A stretch of DNA of 12,132 nucleotides, taken from the NCBI GenBank assembly GCA_964480275.1, contig CAYZOC010000030.1, positions 1 through 12,132 of the forward strand, in the 5' to 3' direction. The first letter of the stretch is position 1. Each line of letters starts with the position of its first letter. Below are positions 1 to 6,398 of this stretch, piece by piece. The translations under genes and the position numbers were made by a program. The DNA comes from DATESG01 sp964480275 (lineage in GTDB: Bacteria; Bacillota_I; Bacilli_A; RFN20; CAG-826). Under the pieces are notes generated by a model that searched no databases, was not told the DNA's origin, and saw only the letters and a program-made list of their open reading frames with translations.

Positions 1-1173
1 CGTCTACAAGTTTGGGGACCACAAAAGGAAGGCGAAAAAGAGGTCTATGAATATCTTGCCACCGAATTCCAAAAAGTCCACCCAGAAATCGAATTTATTA
101 TGGACTTTGGTGATGTTGGTGAAGCCGATGCTGCCACTAACGCACTAGCTGATGCTGATACTGCAGCTGATGTCTTTATGTTTGCCGATGACCAATTATC
201 CGCGCTTGTTAGCAAGGGCGTCTTAGCGCCATTATCACCATATTATGCTGAAATGGTTCAAGAACGTGACTTAGCTTCAGCTGTTGATGCTGCGACATTC
301 GTCGATCCAATCGATGAAGTTGAAAAAGTATTTGCTTTCCCAGTCGCCGCTGATAATGGTTATTTCTTAATGTATAACAATGAATTCTTTACAGAAACCG
401 ATGTACTCTCATTAGAAGCTATGTTAACCAAAGCTGATGCCACTCACCAAGTTGCTATTGATATGGGTAACGGCTACTATGGAATGTCCCCAGTTATGAA
501 TATTGGTGAATTAGAATACGATACAATCAACAAAGTTCACGTCACTAATTATGACAATCAACTCGTTGTTGATGCAATGCAAGGATTTGCCGATTTAATT
601 CAACCTAAAGTTGATAAAGGATTCATTTCCATTAATGTTGATGATATTCTTGCTCACTTTGGCGATGAAGAAAACAATAAAATCGTTGCTGCTGTCAGTG
701 GTATGTGGAATGCTGATAATATCGAAGAACAACTAGGTGATAGATTTTCCGCGACCAAGCTTCCAACATTTACAAGTGCTGACGAATCAACCGTTCAAAT
801 GGGTTCATTTGCTGGTTCAAAATTAGTTGGTGTCAAAGCTAATGCTAAAAACCAAGCATACGCCTTTGCGTTTGCTGAATTTATTACAAACGAAGCCGCT
901 CAAGCTTACCGCTATGCTGAAATTGGTAAAGGCCCATCCAATGCCAATGTTTCTGCTGGTGATGAAGTTCAAGCTAACGATGCTTTAGCCGCCCTTGGAA
1001 TGCAAGCCGAATTTGCGATTCCACAAGGTAAATCAGTTGGTTCAACCTTCTGGGATGCCGCTGCTGCAGTTGGTAACTTTGTCGTTAATGGTCCAACCAC
1101 AGAAGATGGCCCACAAACAGTCGAAGAACAACTAGATAGTTTCGTTGCTGCAATTACTGCTGCAGTAGCCTAG
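1..1173 (+). CDS. malE: Maltose/maltodextrin ABC transporter substrate-binding protein, 5' partial
   Basis: This is the extracytoplasmic solute-binding protein (family 1) that captures maltodextrins and delivers them to the MalFG permease. The frame is open from base 1, so the gene enters from the left; 390 residues are visible and the signal peptide, probably with a lipobox, is off-window. The visible start (LQVWGPQKEGEKEVYEYLA) is the first beta-strand and helix of a mature MalE-type lobe. Other family marks are a stretch like DVFMFADDQLSALVSKGVLAPL, the FAFPVAADNGYFLMYNNEFF segment, GMWNADN near the middle, and a C-terminal TVEEQLDSFVAAI helix. It is Ala- and Asp-rich. It ends in TAG and is followed by a strong terminator, so it can be transcribed separately from, and above, malF. 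The sugar specificity is inferred from the neighbouring amylase, MalQ and pullulanase rather than from binding-site residues. Confidence 0.93.
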   Translation, partial: RLQVWGPQKEGEKEVYEYLATEFQKVHPEIEFIMDFGDVGEADAATNALADADTAADVFMFADDQLSALVSKGVLAPLSPYYAEMVQERDLASAVDAATFVDPIDEVEKVFAFPVAADNGYFLMYNNEFFTETDVLSLEAMLTKADATHQVAIDMGNGYYGMSPVMNIGELEYDTINKVHVTNYDNQLVVDAMQGFADLIQPKVDKGFISINVDDILAHFGDEENNKIVAAVSGMWNADNIEEQLGDRFSATKLPTFTSADESTVQMGSFAGSKLVGVKANAKNQAYAFAFAEFITNEAAQAYRYAEIGKGPSNANVSAGDEVQANDALAALGMQAEFAIPQGKSVGSTFWDAAAAVGNFVVNGPTTEDGPQTVEEQLDSFVAAITAAVA

Positions 1174-1192
1174 TTTAGAGTAATTTAAATTG

Positions 1193-1223
1193 GGGAATCA
1201 CATTGTGTGATTCCCTTTTTCTT
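1193..1223 (+). terminator. Rho-independent terminator after malE
   Basis: A perfect 10-bp stem, GGGAATCACA (1193-1202) with TGTGATTCCC (1206-1215), closes a 3-nt loop and is followed by five T, C, then TT. It starts 20 nt after the malE stop. It should end most malE transcripts, giving more binding protein than permease if some readthrough reaches malF, or fully separating two transcription units. Confidence 0.92.
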
Positions 1224-1251
1224 AACTTGCATTGACAAAATATTTAATTTA

Positions 1252-1264
1252 TTTACTCAGTAAA
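1252..1264. promoter_or_regulatory. Palindrome TTTACTCAGTAAA, possible operator
   Basis: This is a perfect 6-bp inverted repeat around one central C. It overlaps the candidate -35 element, where a bound repressor would block transcription. It has no central CG and does not fit the usual LacI/CcpA operator pattern. Function is an inference from symmetry and position. Confidence 0.35.
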
Positions 1265-1281
1265 GCGAATAATGTTAAACT
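1252..1281 (+). promoter_or_regulatory. Candidate promoter for the malF-pulA operon
   Basis: An extended -10 motif TGTTAAACT (TG at 1273-1274, hexamer TAAACT at 1276-1281) lies 18 nt after TTTACT (1252-1257), which matches TTGACA at four of six positions. This would start RNA near 1288, about 120 nt before malF. A perfect TTGACA also occurs at 1232-1237, but its best partner (TTTACT, 1252-1257) is only 14 nt away, which is too short. The call rests on motif matching only. The position after a strong terminator makes a promoter somewhere in 1224-1370 likely. Confidence 0.5.
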
Positions 1282-1288
1282 ATTAACA
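1273..1288. promoter_or_regulatory. Inverted repeat TGTTAA-N4-TTAACA, possible operator
   Basis: Perfect 6-bp arms (1273-1278 and 1283-1288) flank ACTA and cover the candidate extended -10 and start point. A second GTTAA/TTAAC palindrome, GTTAATTAAC, lies at 1305-1314, about 29 bp centre to centre. The half-sites match but the spacing differs, and AT-rich DNA yields such palindromes by chance, so confidence is low. Confidence 0.35.
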
Positions 1289-1370
1289 GTTACTCCATTT
1301 AATTGTTAATTAACCCTAATTAATTTAGTTTAATTTACGATGTGGACAACAAACATCATAATTCTTAGAA

Positions 1371-1376
1371 AAGGAG
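1371..1376 (+). promoter_or_regulatory. Displaced Shine-Dalgarno AAGGAG upstream of malF
   Basis: AAGGAGACTT at 1371-1380 is identical to the ribosome-binding stretch of malG (3698-3707). In malG the ATG follows 10 nt after AAGGAG. Here the first in-frame starts are GTG 1402 (25 nt away) and ATG 1408 (31 nt away). The ATG codons at 1391 and 1400 are nearer but in another frame. See the findings for the start problem. Confidence 0.6.
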
Positions 1377-1407
1377 ACTTGTCATCTTTGATGGCAAAAA
1401 TGTGGTT

Positions 1408-3714
1408 ATGGAAAATAATACTTCTACACCCGAGTTGGTTCCTCAAGAAGAACAAATGTTGGAGCAAGAACGAGAACTTGATCATTATCGTCATATTCTT
1501 GGATCGCTCACAAATTTTGTTATTGCTCTTTTGTTGGCTATTGCTAGTGGAATTTATTTTGTAGTAAGAACGATAAACTTACTGCAATCAATTTCGACAC
1601 TCACTAGTCTTGGAACTAATGCGACGATTGCTTTGATTTTTCAAATCTTCACACTTGTAATTGCTCTTGGAGTCTTAGCCGTTAGTATTTTGGGGGCAAT
1701 GAGTTCCTTTAAGTTAAGACGGGCGGTTAGTGAAGAGAAAACGGAAACGACATTAATTAAACTAGCGCGAGATAATGATTTCTGGGGTTTATTTGCTTTT
1801 ATTGCCCCAATGAGTCTATTTATCGTTGAACTAGTGATGTTTATTGTGGTTGCTCTTACTGGCGATAGTGCACTTAATCAAGTAATGCCATCTTTAGCGT
1901 GGATTATTTTAATCATCGCTGTAGTAATATTTGGCTATGCATTTGCTAGTATTGCAAGGAAAAATTTAAAGGCAAACCTAGTTGGCAAGGATTATTACTT
2001 AGCTTTACCGGTTCAATCAATCAGCAAACTTGAATTTTTCTTTATTGGTTTAGGAAACTCAGCTATTTCGATTGGACTCTTTTTATACAACTTTGTGATG
2101 ATATTTGTTAAAGCTTTTATTGGTATCTTCCTCGGAGCTTATAAGATTGCAATTAAAACTTATTTTGGCGTCATTGCTTTTGCTAAAAAGTTTTATCATA
2201 CATTCTTTGATAATAGTTACCGGACTAAACTTTCTTACCTATTTATGGGCGTAGGTCATGCTTTTATGGCCCGTCCTTTTAAAACGATCATGTATCTAGC
2301 AATTCAGGCCGGATATTTTGTTTATATGTTTCTTCCTCGTGGAGGATTCTACTGGTTGTCTAAATTCGATAATTTAGGTGACAACGCTGTAAGATATGAA
2401 TATGTTTGTCAAATTCCTGGCTTTACACTTGAAACTTGTCCGGAGTCCGCTCTTGTGCCGACACAAGCGATTTTTGAAGATAACTCAATGCTAATTACTT
2501 TATTTTCGGTCGCGACAATTTTACTCTCGCTTGCCTTTGTTGTTTTATATTGGCTTTCAATTCGTGGTGTTGCCAAAGCCGATGAAAAATACACACCAGC
2601 ACTAGAAGCCTACAAACACGAACTTGCTGAATATGATTTTAATAGTATTGAAACCACAAAAGATGGTGCTGAATATTTGGATACTTTGGAAGGCAAAGAA
2701 GACGAGCAAGTCTACACCCGTCCGCGCTTTCGTAATCCACTTCCAACACTTGTTGATGAATTAAAGGAACTACTAAATGGTCGGTTCCATATTTCAACAC
2801 TATCAATTCCGACGATTACAATTTCTGTCTTCACTGTATTGCCATTAATCTTTATGATTTTGCTGGCATTTACAAACTACAATCAAAATAATGGTCCACC
2901 TAACTCTTTGTTTACTTGGGTTGGACTACAAACTTTCGCCCAATTATTTACATCTGTTGGTGGCAGTAGCTTTTCAAAAGCATTTGCTGATATTCTTCAA
3001 TGGACATTTATCTGGGCGTTCTTTGCAACATTCTCTAACTATATATTTGGCCTAATTTTAGCAATGATCATCAATCGTAAGGGTATCAAACTAAAAAAAC
3101 TTTGGCGGACAGTATTTGTTATCACCATCGCCGTCCCTCAATTTGTGACCTTACTATTAATGAGTCGCCTGTTAGATAAATATGGACCAATCAACCAAAC
3201 ACTAATTGAACTTGGGTGGATTACAAAACACATTGAATTCTTAAGTAGACCACTCAACGCTAAGATTTCTGTAATTCTTGTTAACGTGTGGGTTGGTGTT
3301 CCTTATACGATGTTAATTACCTCGGGTATTCTTATGAATATTCCTGGTGATTTATATGAATCAGCGCGGATTGACGGCGCTAATCCATTTACCCAGTTCA
3401 CTAAAATTACCCTACCTTACATGCTGTTCGTCACGGGTCCTTATCTAATTACCCAGTTTATTGGTAATATTAATAACTTTAACGTTATCTTCTTCCTCAC
3501 GGGTGGGGGGCCATCGGCTTCGCTACCGGGGGTTCAATATGGTAAGACGGACATCCTTGTTACTTGGCTATATAACCTCACTGTCGGTGGGGCCCAACAG
3601 CAATACTCAATTGGTAGTGCACTTGGTATCTTTATTTTCTTAATCAGTGTATTTATTACACTCTCACTCTACTCGAAAACAAGTGCGGCCACGCAGGAAG
3701 GAGACTTTGCATAA
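1408..3714 (+). CDS. malF: Maltodextrin ABC transporter permease MalF with long N-terminal membrane extension
   Basis: MalF is one half of the membrane channel of the maltodextrin importer. The permease core is the C-terminal ~305 residues. It starts near STLSIPTITISVFTVLPLIF (about residue 462 counted from ATG 1408), and the ATPase-docking EAA loop reads ESARIDGANPFTQFTKITLP from about residue 651. The product is 768 residues, far longer than usual (about 430-515). The first ~460 residues hold extra hydrophobic segments near 35-55, 73-98, 126-149, 161-183, 212-265, 292-310 and 357-385. There is also a loop with two Cys (334 and 344), and a charged segment (about 393-455) leading into the core. 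ATG 1408 is chosen because MENNT matches the start of MalG. GTG 1402 is also possible, and neither is well placed for the ribosome-binding site. The TAA overlaps the malG ATG by one base, which points to coupled translation. No ATPase gene accompanies it. Confidence 0.9.
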   Translation: MENNTSTPELVPQEEQMLEQERELDHYRHILGSLTNFVIALLLAIASGIYFVVRTINLLQSISTLTSLGTNATIALIFQIFTLVIALGVLAVSILGAMSSFKLRRAVSEEKTETTLIKLARDNDFWGLFAFIAPMSLFIVELVMFIVVALTGDSALNQVMPSLAWIILIIAVVIFGYAFASIARKNLKANLVGKDYYLALPVQSISKLEFFFIGLGNSAISIGLFLYNFVMIFVKAFIGIFLGAYKIAIKTYFGVIAFAKKFYHTFFDNSYRTKLSYLFMGVGHAFMARPFKTIMYLAIQAGYFVYMFLPRGGFYWLSKFDNLGDNAVRYEYVCQIPGFTLETCPESALVPTQAIFEDNSMLITLFSVATILLSLAFVVLYWLSIRGVAKADEKYTPALEAYKHELAEYDFNSIETTKDGAEYLDTLEGKEDEQVYTRPRFRNPLPTLVDELKELLNGRFHISTLSIPTITISVFTVLPLIFMILLAFTNYNQNNGPPNSLFTWVGLQTFAQLFTSVGGSSFSKAFADILQWTFIWAFFATFSNYIFGLILAMIINRKGIKLKKLWRTVFVITIAVPQFVTLLLMSRLLDKYGPINQTLIELGWITKHIEFLSRPLNAKISVILVNVWVGVPYTMLITSGILMNIPGDLYESARIDGANPFTQFTKITLPYMLFVTGPYLITQFIGNINNFNVIFFLTGGGPSASLPGVQYGKTDILVTWLYNLTVGGAQQQYSIGSALGIFIFLISVFITLSLYSKTSAATQEGDFA
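3698..3703 (+). promoter_or_regulatory. malG ribosome binding site AAGGAG
   Basis: AGGAAGGAG lies inside the last codons of malF and ends 10 nt before the malG ATG at 3714. It fixes that start and shows that malG is translated from within the malF reading frame. Confidence 0.85.
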
Positions 3715-4640
3715 TGGAAAATAATACCCGTGTTGTTAATGTTGCCCGTGGTTTTAAAAACCAACGTGTGATGAACAATGTTACAAATGGCCTCCTATAT
3801 GTTCTTTTAATCGTGCTTTCACTCGTCTGGTTGTTTCCAATTGTTTGGATTGTCCTCAGTTCATTTAGAGTGGAAAGTACCGGACCTGCAGGTTATTTCA
3901 TCCCTCGTGAATTCGGTTTTGATAATTATGTAAATCTCTTTACTAATGATTACATTCCTTATTTAAGATGGTTTACAAACACATTAATTGTTGCCGTCTT
4001 TACAAGTCTATTTTCGACACTTATTGTCTTATTGACCAGCTATACATTTAGTCGCTTAAAATTTAATGGTCGTAAAGGCATCATGAAATTCTTAATGATT
4101 CTTGGGATGTTCCCTGGTTTTATGTCGATGATTGCTATTTACTTTATTCTTAAAGCGATTGGCCTGCTACCAAGTGGTAACACAAGCGCACAAACCCCGA
4201 TTTCAAACTACTTAATTAGTCTAATTCTTGTTAATAGTAGTGGGGCAGCGATGGGTTATTTGGTTTCTAAAGGCTACTTTGATACGATTTCTAAATCAAT
4301 TGATGAGGCGGCCGAAATTGATGGGGCTAACAAAGCACAAATTTTCTGGCACATCATTCTTCCGCTTTCACGCCCAATATTAATTTTCACGGCGCTAACT
4401 TCGTTTATGGGTCCTTGGGGTGACTATATTTTCGTCGCTACAATTACCCGCGATAAAACGCAAGCATGGACAATTGCCCGTGGACTTTATAACATGCTCA
4501 ATGGTCCGGGAATGATTGCTGATTATTTCACAACTTTCGCGGCTGGTGCTGTGCTTATTAGTATTCCAATCACACTACTATTTATTTGGATGCAAAAGTA
4601 CTACGTTAGTGGTGTAACTGGTGGAGCAGTTAAAGGCTAA
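3714..4640 (+). CDS. malG: Maltodextrin ABC transporter permease MalG
   Basis: MalG is the second membrane subunit of the maltodextrin importer and pairs with MalF. The 308-residue product has a short polar N-terminus, a first TM segment near residues 24-46 (LLYVLLIVLSLVWLFPIVWIV), and further TM segments typical of the MalG branch of binding-protein-dependent permeases. The EAA motif DEAAEIDGANKAQIFWHIILP begins near residue 197 and is intact, so coupling to an ATPase is expected. The C-terminus WMQKYYVSGVTGGAVKG is the usual MalG ending. The start is fixed by a good AAGGAG and by the TAATG overlap with malF. The first 14 bases of the gene (ATGGAAAATAATAC) are identical to those at the malF ATG 1408. 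The amylase gene begins one or four bases after the stop. Confidence 0.95.
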   Translation: MENNTRVVNVARGFKNQRVMNNVTNGLLYVLLIVLSLVWLFPIVWIVLSSFRVESTGPAGYFIPREFGFDNYVNLFTNDYIPYLRWFTNTLIVAVFTSLFSTLIVLLTSYTFSRLKFNGRKGIMKFLMILGMFPGFMSMIAIYFILKAIGLLPSGNTSAQTPISNYLISLILVNSSGAAMGYLVSKGYFDTISKSIDEAAEIDGANKAQIFWHIILPLSRPILIFTALTSFMGPWGDYIFVATITRDKTQAWTIARGLYNMLNGPGMIADYFTTFAAGAVLISIPITLLFIWMQKYYVSGVTGGAVKG

Positions 4641-4641
4641 T

Positions 4642-6393
4642 ATGATGTTTAATAAAGCAAAAACAATTTCATTTGGACTCCTGACACTCATTAGTATTAG
4701 TGCATGTGGAGTCTCTAGTAGCGAATNNNNNNNNNNNNNNNNNNNNNNNNNNNNNNNNNNNNNNNNNNNNNNNNNNNNNNNNNNNNNNNNNNNNNNNNNN
4801 NNNNNNNNNNNNNNNNNNNNNNNNNNTAGCGAATCTATAAACTCGGAAATCTCTAGTGAGATACCTAGTGAAGTCACGAGCGAAGAGCTGACAATTCCTT
4901 TAGATTACGAATTTGATGACGAAGTCGCAAACACTCGCGGTGGAGCATACTATGAGATATTTGTGCGCTCGTTTGCCGATAGTGATGGCGATAGCATTGG
5001 TGACCTTTTAGGGGTCGCAAGTAAAATGGAATATTTAAACCAACTTGGTGTCGGTGGCGTTTGGTTGATGCCGATTCATCCGTCACCAAGTTATCATGGC
5101 TATGACGTCGATGATTATAAACAAATCAATGAGGATTATGGAACGCTTGCTGACTTTGATCAAATGATTGAAGCCGCTAACAATAATGATATTGACGTAA
5201 TCATTGATTTGGTCCTTAATCATTCTTCAAACACTCACCCATGGTTTACCGAAGGATTTAATAATTTTAAGAATGGCAATTTCTCTGTGGACGACAATTC
5301 AAACAAAGCTAATTGGTATAATTTCTATTGGGATTCTGGCCAAGTAAAATACGAGGCTGGTTTTGGCGAATGGATGCCAGATTTAAATTTGGACAATCCA
5401 CTAGTTCGCGAAGAAATCGCATCAATTGCCAAGTTTTGGTTGGACCGTGGAGTTGCTGGTTTTCGTCTTGACGCTGTCACATATTTTTACACGAACGATA
5501 CACAAGCCTCGATTGATTTCTTAGCTTGGTTTAAAGACGTTGTCAAACAAGAAAATGAAGATGCTTTCATCGTCGGCGAAGCGTGGCGTGAAGAAAATAC
5601 GGTTGGTCTTTATTATCGGGGCATTGATAGTTTGTTCAACTTTCAAGCTGCAAACACTGGTGGCTACATTATTGATAATATTACATCAAGAACAGGTAGT
5701 AATTTTGCCTTTCTTCTAGCAAACACCAACAATAAAATGCAGGAAATTAATGATGATGCCCGTGTTGCTACATTTTTAACCAATCATGATATGGATCGTT
5801 CAGCACAAATGTATGTGATGTATATTCCTGAGCGGCAAAAATTAGCTGCTTCAACTTACCTATTAAGTCCAGGAATTCCTTTTATGTACTATGGTGAAGA
5901 AATTGGTCTTAAGGGTACAAGAGGTTCGGCAATGACAGATGCTAATCGCCGCCTACCAATGATTTGGCAACGAGGAACTGATCCATGGCGGACAGATGTC
6001 CCACCAGGCACGACTTATCCGATGGAAAATCAAGTTAGGGAAGGTGCATTTGATCTTCTGGAAGAGGCTTTCAGTCTCACCAATCACTACAAGAAGGTTT
6101 TGAATGTAAGAAATAGTTATCCATGGCTTATTGATGCTCGCGTCGATTTTGTTAATGTCGGAAATAATCTTGTTGGCGCATTAAAAATGGAAAGCAAAGA
6201 CGGATTGGAAAGTCCGATTACTGTCTTGCACAATTTTGATGGAAATAGCGTAAGTTTGGATCTTAGTCGTATTAATAATCAACAGGAGTTATTCATTGCT
6301 CATGATATATTTACCAGCCAAACTAGAACGCAAATAAATGAAGAAACAATTACACTAGCGCCGTTTTCAAGCGTAGTGTTAGAAGAGAGATAA
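4642..6393 (+). CDS. Surface lipoprotein alpha-amylase, GH13 (GH13_36-like), interrupted by an assembly gap
   Basis: This is an extracellular, lipid-anchored glycoside hydrolase that should cut alpha-1,4 links of starch or maltodextrins at the cell surface. The start is ATG 4642 or 4645, after AAAGG at 4632-4636. An upstream in-frame GTG at 4621 lies inside malG and is unlikely. The signal peptide ends in the lipobox ISAC with lipidated Cys22. A Ser/Glu-rich tether follows (GVSSSE, gap, then SESINSEISSEIPSEVTSEE). All GH13 regions are present: DLVLNH (His194), MPDLN (245-249), GFRLDAVTY (nucleophile Asp277), VGEAW (acid/base Glu313) and TNHD (Asp383). Numbers count the 100 N as 33 residues, so true numbers may differ. 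MPDLN is the fifth-region signature of the group between oligo-1,6-glucosidases and neopullulanases (GH13_36). A C-terminal beta domain ends the protein. Exact specificity (amylase, neopullulanase-like or glucosidase) cannot be settled from sequence. Confidence 0.92.
   Translation: MMFNKAKTISFGLLTLISISACGVSSSEXXXXXXXXXXXXXXXXXXXXXXXXXXXXXXXXXXSESINSEISSEIPSEVTSEELTIPLDYEFDDEVANTRGGAYYEIFVRSFADSDGDSIGDLLGVASKMEYLNQLGVGGVWLMPIHPSPSYHGYDVDDYKQINEDYGTLADFDQMIEAANNNDIDVIIDLVLNHSSNTHPWFTEGFNNFKNGNFSVDDNSNKANWYNFYWDSGQVKYEAGFGEWMPDLNLDNPLVREEIASIAKFWLDRGVAGFRLDAVTYFYTNDTQASIDFLAWFKDVVKQENEDAFIVGEAWREENTVGLYYRGIDSLFNFQAANTGGYIIDNITSRTGSNFAFLLANTNNKMQEINDDARVATFLTNHDMDRSAQMYVMYIPERQKLAASTYLLSPGIPFMYYGEEIGLKGTRGSAMTDANRRLPMIWQRGTDPWRTDVPPGTTYPMENQVREGAFDLLEEAFSLTNHYKKVLNVRNSYPWLIDARVDFVNVGNNLVGALKMESKDGLESPITVLHNFDGNSVSLDLSRINNQQELFIAHDIFTSQTRTQINEETITLAPFSSVVLEER
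4719..4834 (+). repeat. Direct repeat TAGCGAAT flanking the first assembly gap
   Basis: TAGCGAAT occurs at 4719-4726, ending at the first N, and at 4827-4834, starting right after the last N. With the neighbouring SSE/SEI/SEV codons it suggests a tandem Ser-Ser-Glu repeat that the assembler could not cross, or two contigs that simply overlap by 8 bases. Confidence 0.7.
4727..4826. other. Assembly gap (100 N) in amylase tether
   Basis: This is exactly 100 N, the usual placeholder for a gap of unknown size. The reading frame is the same on both sides as written. The true length of the linker is unknown. Confidence 0.97.
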
Positions 6394-6398
6394 AATTT

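Noticed and set aside
1232..1237. Perfect TTGACA as the main -35 box
   Set aside because: No acceptable -10 lies 16-18 nt downstream (sequence there is ACTCAG or similar), so the extended -10 at 1273-1281 was preferred. It could still take part in regulation.
1273..1288. CcpA cre site (catabolite repression)
   Set aside because: TGTTAAACTATTAACA has the TG...CA ends, but it is 16 bases instead of 14 and lacks the central CG and spacing of a cre. Called only as a palindrome.
1340..1564. 74-codon open frame overlapping the malF start
   Set aside because: It is mostly out of frame with, and inside, malF. Its peptide (rich in Trp, Leu, Ile and Lys) looks like a frame shadow. It matters only because its internal ATG 1391 is nearer the Shine-Dalgarno sequence than the malF starts.
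4578..4877. Minus-strand open frame across the first gap
   Set aside because: A third of it is N, and it lies opposite malG and the amylase; it is an artefact of the placeholder.
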